Source: Lachnospiraceae bacterium
GTDB lineage: Bacteria; Bacillota; Clostridia; Lachnospirales; Lachnospiraceae
Direction of reading: 5' to 3'
DNA length: 34,102 bases
NCBI GenBank assembly: GCA_910576385.1
Contig: CAJTIR010000038.1
Coordinates: forward strand, 1 to 34,102
Of the stretch, positions 8,056 to 17,420 are shown piece by piece. The first letter of the stretch is position 1; the number at the start of each line of letters is the position of its first letter. A program made the position numbers and the translations under genes. Below the pieces are notes generated by a model. That model ran no database searches. It had not been told where the DNA came from and saw only the letters and a program-made list of their open reading frames with translations.

Positions 8056-9090
8056 TTGAATATTATAATTGCACTTATTATTTTTAGTATTATTATTCTA
8101 TTTCATGAGCTGGGTCATTTTCTTTTGGCCAAGAAAAACGGTATTAAAGTCAATGAATTTTGTCTGGGACTTGGACCAACGCTGGTGGGAGTTACCAAAG
8201 GTGAGACAAAGTATTCCCTGAAATTGCTTCCGTTTGGCGGCGCCTGTATGATGGAGGGTGAGGATGGAGAAAGCCAGGATGACCGCGCATTTAACAGTAA
8301 ATCTGTCTGGGCACGCATCAGCGTAGTAGCGGCGGGACCAATTTTTAATTTTATTATGGCATGGCTGTTTGCACTGATTGTGATTGCCAGCGTGGGGTAT
8401 GACCGCCCTGTATTGACAAGTGTCAGAGAGGGATTTCCCGCAGAGGAGGCAGGACTGCAAAAAGGGGATGAGATTATCTCTATGAATGGTTCGCGCACTC
8501 ATTTTTTCCGAGAAGTCAGCCAGTATTCTATGTTCCATCCCGGTGAAAGTGTTGAGGTCGTATATAAAAGAGCGGGAGAACGCTATACAGCTACATTGAC
8601 GCCAAAACTAGATCAGGAGAGCGGCAGGGAGTTACTCGGTATGAATGGCAGTCCTTATCGGGAAAAAGGAAATCTATTGGAGACTTTTACTGGAAGTTTC
8701 TACGAGGTAAGATATTGGATCTGCAATACAATGGAGAGTTTGCGGATGTTGGTGACGGGAAAGGTTGGCCTGAAAGATTTGTCTGGACCGGTGGGAATTG
8801 TAAAAGTTATGGGTGACACTTATGATAACAGTCAGTCTGCCGGAGGGACAGGATTTGCGATCCTTAGCATGGTCAATTTCTCTATTTTCCTTTCTGCAAA
8901 TCTGGGTATTATGAATCTCTTGCCAATTCCAGCTTTGGATGGCGGTCGTCTGGTATTTCTCCTGATTGAAGCAGTGCGCAGAAAGAAGATAGATCCAGAG
9001 AAAGAAGGTATGGTACATTTTGTGGGGTTGATGGCGTTGATGGCGCTGATGGTCTTTGTTATGTTTAATGATATAAGAAATATTCTATAG
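8056..9090 (+). CDS. rseP: RIP metalloprotease RseP (site-2 protease)
   Basis: Intramembrane zinc protease that cuts membrane-bound anti-sigma factors and signal-peptide remnants. The zinc motif HELGH sits in the first membrane helix (FHELGHFLLAKKNG), a PDZ domain follows around residues 110-190, and the second active-site motif NLLPIPALDGGR lies in the C-terminal membrane region. I prefer the TTG at 8056, three bases after the dxr stop, because AGGTGG at 8045-8050 is well placed and the protein then begins MNIIIALIIF like its relatives. The alternative GTG at 8047 overlaps dxr by seven bases and has no good ribosome site. Context in the uppS-cdsA-dxr-rseP-ispG-polC block is classical. Confidence 0.95.
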   Translation: MNIIIALIIFSIIILFHELGHFLLAKKNGIKVNEFCLGLGPTLVGVTKGETKYSLKLLPFGGACMMEGEDGESQDDRAFNSKSVWARISVVAAGPIFNFIMAWLFALIVIASVGYDRPVLTSVREGFPAEEAGLQKGDEIISMNGSRTHFFREVSQYSMFHPGESVEVVYKRAGERYTATLTPKLDQESGRELLGMNGSPYREKGNLLETFTGSFYEVRYWICNTMESLRMLVTGKVGLKDLSGPVGIVKVMGDTYDNSQSAGGTGFAILSMVNFSIFLSANLGIMNLLPIPALDGGRLVFLLIEAVRRKKIDPEKEGMVHFVGLMALMALMVFVMFNDIRNIL

Positions 9091-9257
9091 ACGTTTGGGA
9101 CACTGCAAACAGGTTTGGAGCCATGTGATGGAAAGGAAATATATCGCTAAAGTGTAAAGACCTTTTGAACGAATAAATATAATAATGCGACAGTCCCATC
9201 TTTGGTCTGTGACAGGAAATCTAAAACGGGATGTTACCTACTGAGAGGAAACAAATT

Positions 9258-10325
9258 ATGGAAAAACAAATTGTCAGGAAACCTACCAGGGAAGTACAGA
9301 TAGGCAGTCGTAGGATTGGCGGTAAAAATCCAATTCTCATACAATCTATGACTAATACACATACAGAAGATATCAAAGGCACGATAGCGCAGATTCAGCA
9401 GCTTACCTCGGCTGGCTGTGAAATTATCCGCTGTGCAGTTCCAACGATGGAAGCGGCAGAGGCATTGGCGGAGATTAAAAAAGGAATTACCATTCCGCTG
9501 GTAGCAGATATCCATTTTGATTATCGGCTTGCGATTGCCGCTATGGAACATGGCGCAGATAAGATTCGCATTAATCCGGGAAATATTGGTTCCAACGAGC
9601 GGATTCGGGCGGTGATTGACGTGGCAAAAGAGAGAAATATTCCAATACGTGTGGGAGTGAACAGTGGTTCTCTGGAACAGGAGCTGGTGGAAAAATATCA
9701 TGGTGTTACTGCAGAGGGGATTGTGGAAAGTGCCTTAGATAAAGTTCATATCATTGAGGAGCTGGGCTATGATAATCTGGTAATCAGCATAAAGTCTTCT
9801 GATGTGATGATGTGTGTTCGGGCGCATGAATTGATTGCAGATCAGACAGATTATCCTCTGCATGTGGGAATTACCGAATCTGGTACGCTTACCAGTGGTA
9901 ATATTAAATCAGCAATGGGGTTAGGGATGATCTTAAGCCAGGGGATAGGAGATACCATCCGTGTTTCTTTGACAGGAGATCCTCAGGAAGAGATCAAATC
10001 GGCGAAAATTATTTTGCGGACGCTTGGCATTCGCAAGGGCGGAATAGAGGTGGTGTCCTGTCCGACTTGCGGCAGAACTCAGATTGATTTGATTGGTCTA
10101 GCAAATCAGGTGGAGACGATGGTCAGTGATATTCCGCTGAATTTAAAGGTTGCTGTGATGGGATGCGTGGTAAATGGTCCAGGTGAGGCGAAAGAGGCGG
10201 ATATCGGTATTGCTGGAGGAATTGGCGAAGGTCTGATTATCAAGCATGGAAAAGTCTATAAGAAGGTCAAAGAAGAGGAGCTGTTAGATGCGCTCCGCTA
10301 TGAATTGTTGCATTGGAGTGAGTGA
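9258..10325 (+). CDS. ispG: 4-hydroxy-3-methylbut-2-en-1-yl diphosphate synthase
   Basis: Penultimate MEP-pathway enzyme, a 4Fe-4S protein that reductively opens methylerythritol cyclodiphosphate to HMBPP. The N-terminal TIM barrel includes KPTREVQIG, IQSMTNTHTEDI and ADIHFDYRLA; the iron-sulfur ligands appear in VSCPTCGRT and in MGCVVNGPGEA with the following glutamate. Length 355 residues. The ATG at 9258 follows GAGAGGAAA; the in-frame ATG at 9231 is rejected. A 167-base gap before it holds no gene. polC starts four bases after its stop. Confidence 0.97.
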   Translation: MEKQIVRKPTREVQIGSRRIGGKNPILIQSMTNTHTEDIKGTIAQIQQLTSAGCEIIRCAVPTMEAAEALAEIKKGITIPLVADIHFDYRLAIAAMEHGADKIRINPGNIGSNERIRAVIDVAKERNIPIRVGVNSGSLEQELVEKYHGVTAEGIVESALDKVHIIEELGYDNLVISIKSSDVMMCVRAHELIADQTDYPLHVGITESGTLTSGNIKSAMGLGMILSQGIGDTIRVSLTGDPQEEIKSAKIILRTLGIRKGGIEVVSCPTCGRTQIDLIGLANQVETMVSDIPLNLKVAVMGCVVNGPGEAKEADIGIAGGIGEGLIIKHGKVYKKVKEEELLDALRYELLHWSE

Positions 10326-10329
10326 AGCT

Positions 10330-13300
10330 ATGGGCAAGCTGTTTTTTGAGGTTTTTCCAGATTTAAAGGTGCCATCAGAGATAGAACGGCTGATGGCAGA
10401 CGTAGAAGTTACAAAGGTTTCTACAAACCGTCAGCGAGATCATCTGCGGGTCTATCTGTTGAGTTCCAGGCTGATTGAGAAGAATCGGATTTTTCGGCTG
10501 GAGAGAGATATTAAAAAACAGCTTTTTCCAGAACAAAAACTTTCGGTAAAAATTATTGAAAAATTTAAGCTCTCTGCACAATATAATCCACAGAAATTGA
10601 TGAATGTATATAAGGATAGTGTATTGGAAGAATTTCGCACCTATAGTCTCTTGGAATACAGTGTCTTAAAGATGGCACAGATCGAATTTCCTGATGAGAA
10701 AAAGCTTATGCTTAACTTGGAAGATTCGGTGATAGCGAGGCAAAAATCTGAGGAAATGGTACAAATTTTAGAAAAAATTATCTGTGAACGATGCGGGTTG
10801 GATGTTGACATTCGAGTGGAATATACGGAGCCAAAGGAGAAAAAACATCGGAAAGACAGTGATCTGCGTATACAGAATGAAGTACATAGCATTATTGCGC
10901 AATCCTCTTTTGGAAATACCCAGAATAAGGAAGAACAGGAATTTTCGGAGGCAGGAGCGCCATTGCCTGAGACAGATATCAATTTTGGACAAACCGCCGC
11001 ACCCTTTACGCCTGATTCTGTTTTGTTGGCGGCGGGCATTCCCCAGGAAGAATTGACTGGACAGTCTATAGAAAATTCTAATTTAGAGGCAATAGAACGG
11101 ACAGGGACAAATCAAAACCAAGTTCCAGCTTCCAGAAAAGCACAATCAGGCAAGGAGAGAAAAGGAAGTTTTGGCGGCAGAAGCAGAGGCGGATTTTCGG
11201 GAGGTTTTAAGCGTTCCGATAATCCTGATATTATCTATGGGCGAGAATTTGAGGATGATACCATCTTGATTGAGCAGATTGTGGGAGAGATGGGAGAAGT
11301 AGTAATTCGGGGCAAAGTTTTAAGCCTGGAAACTAGAGAGATCCGTAATGAGAGAACCATTATCATGTTTTCTGTCACAGATTTTACAGATACCATCACA
11401 GTAAAAATGTTTGCCAAAAATGAACTTGTAGCGGATATCACTGCGGAAGTCAAAAAGGGAGCATTTCTGAAAATCAAAGGTGTGACCACAATTGATAAGT
11501 TTGATGGGGAGCTTACCATAGGCTGCGTCACTGGGATTAAGAAAATTAAGGATTTTACCAGCGGCAGGGTAGATACCAGTCCCCGCAAACGTGTGGAACT
11601 TCATTGTCACACAAAGATGAGCGATATGGACGGTGTCTCGGAGGCAAAGGATATTATCAAACGAGCGATCAAATGGGGCCATCCGGCGATTGCTGTCACA
11701 GATCATGGGGATGTACAAGCGTTTCCAGACGCTAATCATGCGGTTTCGCCAGGGGACGATTTTAAAATTCTCTATGGTGTGGAAGCTTATTTAGTGGATG
11801 ATCTGAAAAATATTATCGAAAATCCAAATGGCCAGAGTTTAGATGATACTTATGTGGTCTTTGACCTTGAGACAACAGGATTTTCCCCTGCCAATAATAA
11901 GATTATTGAGATTGGTGCGGTGAAAGTATGCGGCGGAAGAATTACGGAACGTTTTTCCACATTTGTCAATCCAGAAGTGCCAATACCATTTAAAATTGAA
12001 GAATTAACCAGTATTCGGGATGATATGGTGCTGGGAGCGCCTAAGATCGAAGAGATTTTACCAGAGTTTTTAAAGTTTTGTGAAGGCGCTATTATGGTAG
12101 CACACAATGCTGGTTTTGATATGAGCTTTATCAGTAAAAATTGTGAACGGCAGGGACTGCCCTGTAAATATACGGTGATTGATACCGTGGCGCTTGCCAG
12201 AATGTTGATGCCGCATCTCAATCGGTATAAGTTAGATACGGTGGCTAAGGCTTTGAAAATTTCTCTGGAGAATCATCACCGGGCGGTAGATGATGCGGCC
12301 TGTACCGCAGAAATTTTTGTCAAATTTCTAACAATGCTGAAAGACAGGGGGATAGATACCTTAGAGCAGGTCAATGAACTTGGAGAATCTTCTGTAGAGA
12401 ATATAAAAAAGCTTCCCAGCCATCATGCAATTATTCTGGCCACAAATGATACTGGACGGATCAATTTATATCGCTTGGTATCAGAAGCGCATTTGACGTA
12501 TTTTCATAGGCAGCCCAAAATTCCTAAAAGCGAATTTATAAAACATAGAGAAGGCCTGTTGATTGGTTCTGCATGTGAGGCAGGGGAGCTGTATCAGGCG
12601 ATTTTGCGGGGAAATTCGGAGCAGGAAATTGCCAGGCTGGTGCGTTTCTACGATTATTTGGAGATCCAGCCATTGGGCAATAATGCTTTTATGCTGCGGG
12701 GGGATAATCCTGCTATGGCATCCGAGGAGGAATTAAAAGAAATCAATCGCAAGATTGTGAAACTTGGGGAGGATTTTGGTAAGTTGGTGGTAGCTACCTG
12801 TGATGTACATTTTTTGGATCCAGAGGATGAGGTATACCGCAGAATTATTATGGCTGGAAAAGGATTTAAGGATGCAGACGACCAGGCGCCCTTATATTTG
12901 CGTACCACGGAGGAAATGTTGGAGGAATTTGCCTATCTGGGCAGTGAGAAGGCGGAGGAGATCGTAATCACAAATACCAATAAAATTGCAGATATGTGTG
13001 AACGGATTTCTCCTGTGCGTCCAGACAAATGTCCGCCAGTGATTGAAAATTCTGATCAAATGCTGCGGGATATCTGTTATAATAAAGCACATGAGATTTA
13101 TGGGGATGATCTGCCCACAGTTGTACAAGAACGGCTGGAGCGGGAATTAAACTCCATTATTTCTAACGGTTATGCGGTGATGTATATTATTGCACAGAAA
13201 CTGGTATGGAAATCCAATGAGGATGGATATCTTGTCGGTTCCCGGGGTTCGGTTGGTTCTTCCTTTGTGGCTACTATGTCTGGTATCACAGAAGTCAATC

Positions 13301-14922
13301 CGCTGGCGCCACATTATTATTGTAAGAAGTGCCATTACAGTGATTTTGATTCAGAGGAAGTGAGAGCTTTTGCGGGGCGCGCAGGATGTGATATGCCAGA
13401 TAAAAATTGTCCAGTATGTGGAGAGCCTCTGATCAAAGAAGGATTTGACATTCCGTTTGAAACCTTTTTGGGCTTTAAGGGTAATAAAGAGCCAGATATC
13501 GACTTGAATTTCTCAGGAGAATATCAGAGTAAAGCACATGCTTACTGTGAAGTGATCTTTGGATATGGACAGACTTATCGTGCTGGTACGATCGGTACAC
13601 TGGCAGATAAAACTGCATTTGGGTATATTAAAAATTATTATGAGGAGCGGGGCGTTCGCAAGCGTAAGTGTGAGATAGAACGTATTGTACAGGGATGTGT
13701 TGGTGTTCGGCGCACTACCGGACAGCATCCAGGGGGAATCATTGTGCTTCCCATTGGGGAGGAAATCCATTCCTTTACCCCGATTCAGCACCCAGCAAAT
13801 GATATGTCCACCGATATTGTCACAACACATTTTGATTATCACTCCATTGATCATAATCTGTTAAAACTGGATATTCTTGGGCACGACGATCCTACCATGA
13901 TTCGTATGTTGGAGGATTTGACTGGGATTGACGCCCAGAAAATTCCGCTGGATGATAAAGATGTAATGTCTCTGTTTCAGAGTACAAAGGCGTTAGGGAT
14001 TGAGCCGGAAGATATCGGCGGCTGTAAATTGGGTTCTCTGGGAATTCCAGAGTTTGGCACAGATTTTGTAATCCAGATGTTGATTGATACCAATCCGCAA
14101 TCTTTTTCGGATCTGGTGCGTATTTCCGGGCTTTCTCATGGAACAGACGTCTGGCTTGGCAATGCTCAGACGTTGATTCAGGATGGGAAGGCTACCATTT
14201 CCACAGCAATCTGTACACGTGATGATATTATGACTTATTTGATCGGTATGGGCATGGAGAGTGAATTGAGTTTTACGATTATGGAGAGTGTCCGCAAAGG
14301 AAAAGGCTTGAAACCGGAATGGGAGCAGGCAATGACAGAGCATCAAGTGCCAGACTGGTATATTTGGTCCTGCAAAAAAATTAAATATATGTTTCCTAAG
14401 GCACATGCGGCTGCCTATGTCATGATGGCATGGCGTATTGCCTATTGTAAAGTTTTTCATCCATTGGCTTACTATGCAGCATTTTTCAGCATTCGCGCTA
14501 CGTCTTTTAGCTATGAACTAATGTGTCAGGGTAAAGAAAAATTAAATTATGTCCTTGCTGATTTTGAGCGCAGAAAGGAATCCCTGACTAAGAAAGAGCA
14601 AGATACCATTAAGGATATGAAGATTGTTCAGGAGATGTATGCCAGAGGATTTACATTTATACCAATGGATTTGTTTACCGCGCAGGCGCATGCCTTTCAG
14701 ATTATTGATGGCAAACTGATGCCTGCCCTGGACACAATTGAAGGTCTGGGGGACAAGGCGGCTGAAGCAGTGGTGGAAGCGGCGAAGGATGGGCCGTTTT
14801 TATCTAAAGATGATTTCCGTCAGCGGACCAAGGTGTCTAAGACGGTTATTGATTTGATGGATGATTTGGGGATTTTGGGGGAACTGCCGGAGTCTAACCA
14901 ATTGTCATTGTTTGATTTTTAA
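10330..14922 (+). CDS. polC: DNA polymerase III alpha subunit, PolC type
   Basis: The main replicative polymerase of Firmicutes with built-in 3'-5' proofreading. Domains in order: N-terminal domain (1-200), a poorly conserved linker with a Gly/Arg-rich patch near 279-290, an OB-fold (about 320-415), the PHP domain (HCHTKMSDMDG near 424), the inserted DEDDh exonuclease (VFDLETTG near 509, HNAGFDMSFI, HHRAVDDA near 650), the polymerase core with a four-cysteine zinc site (CKKC...CPVC, about 998-1032), the catalytic PDIDLNFSGEYQ near 1056 and the C-terminal FPKAHAAAYVMMAWRIAY region. At 1530 residues it is somewhat longer than the usual 1440, mostly from the linker. Start at 10330 follows TGGAGTGA. 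All catalytic acids are present. Confidence 0.98.
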   Translation: MGKLFFEVFPDLKVPSEIERLMADVEVTKVSTNRQRDHLRVYLLSSRLIEKNRIFRLERDIKKQLFPEQKLSVKIIEKFKLSAQYNPQKLMNVYKDSVLEEFRTYSLLEYSVLKMAQIEFPDEKKLMLNLEDSVIARQKSEEMVQILEKIICERCGLDVDIRVEYTEPKEKKHRKDSDLRIQNEVHSIIAQSSFGNTQNKEEQEFSEAGAPLPETDINFGQTAAPFTPDSVLLAAGIPQEELTGQSIENSNLEAIERTGTNQNQVPASRKAQSGKERKGSFGGRSRGGFSGGFKRSDNPDIIYGREFEDDTILIEQIVGEMGEVVIRGKVLSLETREIRNERTIIMFSVTDFTDTITVKMFAKNELVADITAEVKKGAFLKIKGVTTIDKFDGELTIGCVTGIKKIKDFTSGRVDTSPRKRVELHCHTKMSDMDGVSEAKDIIKRAIKWGHPAIAVTDHGDVQAFPDANHAVSPGDDFKILYGVEAYLVDDLKNIIENPNGQSLDDTYVVFDLETTGFSPANNKIIEIGAVKVCGGRITERFSTFVNPEVPIPFKIEELTSIRDDMVLGAPKIEEILPEFLKFCEGAIMVAHNAGFDMSFISKNCERQGLPCKYTVIDTVALARMLMPHLNRYKLDTVAKALKISLENHHRAVDDAACTAEIFVKFLTMLKDRGIDTLEQVNELGESSVENIKKLPSHHAIILATNDTGRINLYRLVSEAHLTYFHRQPKIPKSEFIKHREGLLIGSACEAGELYQAILRGNSEQEIARLVRFYDYLEIQPLGNNAFMLRGDNPAMASEEELKEINRKIVKLGEDFGKLVVATCDVHFLDPEDEVYRRIIMAGKGFKDADDQAPLYLRTTEEMLEEFAYLGSEKAEEIVITNTNKIADMCERISPVRPDKCPPVIENSDQMLRDICYNKAHEIYGDDLPTVVQERLERELNSIISNGYAVMYIIAQKLVWKSNEDGYLVGSRGSVGSSFVATMSGITEVNPLAPHYYCKKCHYSDFDSEEVRAFAGRAGCDMPDKNCPVCGEPLIKEGFDIPFETFLGFKGNKEPDIDLNFSGEYQSKAHAYCEVIFGYGQTYRAGTIGTLADKTAFGYIKNYYEERGVRKRKCEIERIVQGCVGVRRTTGQHPGGIIVLPIGEEIHSFTPIQHPANDMSTDIVTTHFDYHSIDHNLLKLDILGHDDPTMIRMLEDLTGIDAQKIPLDDKDVMSLFQSTKALGIEPEDIGGCKLGSLGIPEFGTDFVIQMLIDTNPQSFSDLVRISGLSHGTDVWLGNAQTLIQDGKATISTAICTRDDIMTYLIGMGMESELSFTIMESVRKGKGLKPEWEQAMTEHQVPDWYIWSCKKIKYMFPKAHAAAYVMMAWRIAYCKVFHPLAYYAAFFSIRATSFSYELMCQGKEKLNYVLADFERRKESLTKKEQDTIKDMKIVQEMYARGFTFIPMDLFTAQAHAFQIIDGKLMPALDTIEGLGDKAAEAVVEAAKDGPFLSKDDFRQRTKVSKTVIDLMDDLGILGELPESNQLSLFDF

Positions 14923-14935
14923 GGAGGAAGGAATT

Positions 14936-15268
14936 ATGACGTATGAAACATTTTTTGCAGAAGTAAAAGAAACTTTGATGGCTGCTGACGCCAGTGGAAT
15001 TACAGAACACTTAGCATATCAGTTTAATATCACAGGGGATGCGGCAGGAATTTTTTATGTGGAGGTCAAGGAAGGTAAGTTGTATGTAGAACCATATGAG
15101 TACTATGACAGGGATGTAATTTTCACTTGTTCTGCCAAAACTTTGAAAAAGATTGCGAAAGGAAAATTGGATCCGCTTATGGCTGTCACCTTGCAAAAAC
15201 TTAAGGTAGATGGAAATATTGATAAAGCTTTGAAGCTGAAAACATTGCTGAAAGGCAAAGAGAAATAG
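14936..15268 (+). CDS. small SCP2-like sterol-carrier-fold protein
   Basis: A 110-residue protein resembling the SCP2 lipid-binding domain: an N-terminal helix, a beta core (FNITGDAAGIFYVEVKEGKLYVEPYEYYDRDVIFTC), then TLKKIAKGKLDPLMAVTLQKLKVDGNIDKALKLKTLL, the typical C-terminal helix pair with the K-x-G-N/D-x-x-x-A-L-K-L signature. In bacteria such free-standing domains bind hydrophobic ligands, but the ligand is unknown. Start follows AAGGAGGAAGG and it lies 13 bases after polC, so it is probably the last gene of that operon. There is no signal peptide; a cytoplasmic protein. Confidence 0.8.
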   Translation: MTYETFFAEVKETLMAADASGITEHLAYQFNITGDAAGIFYVEVKEGKLYVEPYEYYDRDVIFTCSAKTLKKIAKGKLDPLMAVTLQKLKVDGNIDKALKLKTLLKGKEK

Positions 15269-15310
15269 TAACGGTACTTAATGAGTAGTTTTTTTGATAC
15301 GGCAGTTCCT

Positions 15311-15350
15311 GATGGGATCCAGGCGTCAATTATTACACCTGAATCCCATC
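15311..15350. other. long hairpin between the polC operon and xpt
   Basis: GATGGGATCCAGG at 15311-15323 pairs with CCTGAATCCCATC at 15338-15350 over thirteen positions with one mismatch, around a 14-base loop. No T-run follows on either strand, so termination is not shown directly. Being placed between convergent genes, it may still stabilise both 3' ends. Confidence 0.5.
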
Positions 15351-15453
15351 TATAAATTGTAATTGATGTTAGTGCGACAGTCCCCTTTTGGTACTATAAA
15401 TTGCAAAATGGGAAACTCAAAATATAGTATATCGTCAAGAGCTGCAAATTAGA

Positions 15454-16026
15454 TTATTCTTTAAATTGTATCAAGTTTTCTGCCATTTTTGCGATTTGTG
15501 CCAAGGCATATATTTCAACTCCTTGAGCGCTCAGTTTGTCATGACCAGGTTGGAAAGATTTCTCAATTAAGACGGCAAGGCCTGCAATGGTGGCATGGGA
15601 CATTCGCAGCAAGCGTAAAGCTGCGGTAGCCGCTTCTCCGTTTGCAAGAAAATCGTCAACAATCAGTACATGATCCTCTTCGCTGATATATTTTTTTGAC
15701 AGTGTGAGCTCATAATTTGTCTCTTTGGTAAAGGAAGTAACAACTGTCTGGTATAAATCTTGGTTGAGGATTTTGGAGGGTTGTTTTTTTAAGATAATTA
15801 AAGGAACTCCTAAAGCTAAAGAAGCCATTAGCGCTGGGGCAATGCCAGAACTTTCGATAGCAGCAACTTTGGTAATACCTTTGTCTTTAAAATGATCGGC
15901 AATATCCTTTCCCATTTCCTGCATTAGTACAGGATCTACCTGATGGTTGATAAAGCTGTCCACTTTTAATATATGTTCATTTACAGCAATGCCTTCTTGT
16001 CTGATTTTTTCTTTTAATAATTCCAT
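15454..16026 (-). CDS. xpt: xanthine phosphoribosyltransferase
   Basis: Salvages xanthine with PRPP to give XMP. The 190-residue length is typical. The N-terminus MELLKEKIRQEGIAVNEHILKVDSFINHQVDP is characteristic of Xpt, and the PRPP-binding motif VLIVDDFLANGEAATAAL is intact, as is the AIESSGIAPA loop. A GAGGTGAAGG site precedes the ATG. Unlike many Firmicutes xpt genes, no guanine riboswitch lies in the 69 bases upstream: the preceding co-directional gene is only 69 bases away. Expression may depend on that gene's promoter. Confidence 0.96.
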   Translation of the reverse strand: MELLKEKIRQEGIAVNEHILKVDSFINHQVDPVLMQEMGKDIADHFKDKGITKVAAIESSGIAPALMASLALGVPLIILKKQPSKILNQDLYQTVVTSFTKETNYELTLSKKYISEEDHVLIVDDFLANGEAATAALRLLRMSHATIAGLAVLIEKSFQPGHDKLSAQGVEIYALAQIAKMAENLIQFKE

Positions 16027-16095
16027 ATTCCTTCACCTCTATAATAATTAGTTGTATTGATATTGCATGTAATTTACAAAGATCAGATCTGATTA

Positions 16096-16590
16096 TTAAT
16101 CAGGAAAATACATCTGATAGATGTTCTCTAACATATATTCTGCAAAAGACTCTTCTAGTTCTGGAAATTGTTCTGTCAAAAGACGGCTGATATTTTCAGA
16201 ACGCAGAAAATATAGTTGATCAATGGAGAGATCATCTTCATCCATTCCGTTGGAGATGGCGTCTGCAGAATAATATTCTTGAAACCATTGGCGAATCTGG
16301 CAAATATTGGCATCTTCCTCTGCCTTGATGGAGCGCAGTTTTTTCTTGTCCAAAAATGCCCGAATACCTACAAAGATAAAGATCAAAAATAAGATCCCCA
16401 TAATGAGCGTCCCAAACATTAATGTGCCATAGGATATGTCTAAGGGGAAAATTCCTGCCCAGATCAGGATCAGGGCCGCAACGCCCATGATTCCCAAAAA
16501 AGTGAATGACCATGCGGTAGAAGCGGCGTCTTCTAATTTTTTTCCTGCATCCACATAAGTATGTGGAGTTTTATTTGCTGTATCTGACAT
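16096..16590 (-). CDS. two-helix membrane protein, unknown function
   Basis: A 164-residue protein with two adjacent membrane helices (about residues 27-47 and 54-76) joined by a short loop, a basic segment KKKLRSIKAEEDAN after the second helix, and an acidic cytoplasmic C-terminal domain (SNGMDEDDLSIDQLYFLRSENISRLL). I recognise the general type from clostridial genomes but no function is known to me. Start follows TGGAGGTAG. It is co-directional with xpt 69 bases downstream and divergent from rlmH, so an operon with xpt is possible. Confidence 0.8.
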   Translation of the reverse strand: MSDTANKTPHTYVDAGKKLEDAASTAWSFTFLGIMGVAALILIWAGIFPLDISYGTLMFGTLIMGILFLIFIFVGIRAFLDKKKLRSIKAEEDANICQIRQWFQEYYSADAISNGMDEDDLSIDQLYFLRSENISRLLTEQFPELEESFAEYMLENIYQMYFPD

Positions 16591-16692
16591 TGATTCTACC
16601 TCCAGTTTGTGTCAATACTTTTATTATAATGGAAATGGGAGAATATTACAACAATTACCTCATTATTTCGTGTAAGAAAGGAAGGAGAATAG

Positions 16693-17172
16693 ATGAAAAT
16701 CACTATATTAGCAGTGGGAAAAGTAAAAGAGGCGTTTTATCGACAGGCCATTGGTGAGTTTGAAAAACGATTGAGGCGCTATTGTAAATTGGAAATTATC
16801 GAAGTTGCGGACGAAAAGACGCCAGATCATGCCAGTGAAACGGAAGAGCAGATGATTCGCGAAAAAGAAGGAGAACGTTTGTTAAAATATATCAAAGAGG
16901 ATGCCTGGGTTTGCGTATTGGCTATTGATGGAACAATGTTAGATTCCATAGAATTAGCGGAAAGAGTGGAAAAGCTTGGGGTTCAAGGAGTAAGCCATAT
17001 TCAGTTTGTGATTGGTGGTTCTTTAGGGCTTAGTCGTGCAGTTTTGCAATATGCTAATTTTAAATTGAGCTTCTCTAAGATGACATTTCCACATCAGTTA
17101 ATGCGAGTTATTTTATTAGAACAGGTCTATCGTAGTTATCGCATTATGATGAAAGAACCATATCATAAGTGA
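16693..17172 (+). CDS. rlmH: 23S rRNA pseudouridine-1915 N3-methyltransferase
   Basis: RlmH is a SPOUT-fold methyltransferase that modifies pseudouridine 1915 in helix 69 of 23S rRNA on the assembled ribosome. At 159 residues it has the family length. Conserved stretches are MKITILAVGKVKE at the N-terminus, the SAM-binding trefoil-knot loop FVIGGSLGLS, and the C-terminal LSFSKMTFPHQLMRVILLEQVYRSYRI. Start follows GGAAGGAG. Divergent from the two-helix membrane protein gene. No strong terminator was found after it. Confidence 0.97.
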   Translation: MKITILAVGKVKEAFYRQAIGEFEKRLRRYCKLEIIEVADEKTPDHASETEEQMIREKEGERLLKYIKEDAWVCVLAIDGTMLDSIELAERVEKLGVQGVSHIQFVIGGSLGLSRAVLQYANFKLSFSKMTFPHQLMRVILLEQVYRSYRIMMKEPYHK

Positions 17173-17315
17173 GGGCGAAAGGGAACGAAAGTTTTTGAGA
17201 ATGAAAGAGAGTAGAAGTGCGGATTTGAAGAAGGGTGCAGTGTACATGTAGAGTGCTTCCCCAATAAGCTGGTTATTTTGAAAGAATAAAAATACAAAAG
17301 CAAAGTGTTGAATGA

Positions 17316-17344
17316 TTGTAATTTAGCGGGGGACTGTGTATAAT
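17316..17344 (+). promoter_or_regulatory. sigma-A-type promoter before the Rpn remnant
   Basis: TTGTAA at 17316-17321 and a perfect TATAAT at 17339-17344 are separated by 17 bases. It lies about 75 bases before the ATG of the decayed Rpn-family gene at 17421, so that locus may still be transcribed. Confidence 0.55.
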
Positions 17345-17420
17345 AGAACTATAAAAGAAAGCAGCTTTATGAAAGATACAGTTTCCCGGTAAGGAAGTGA
17401 CAGAAAGCAGGTAAAGCAAA

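Noticed and set aside
15311-15350. Intrinsic terminator of the polC operon
   Set aside because: A good stem, but no T-run follows on either strand, so it is listed only as a hairpin.
16027-16095. Guanine riboswitch before xpt
   Set aside because: The gap is only 69 bases and shows none of the conserved purine-aptamer loops.
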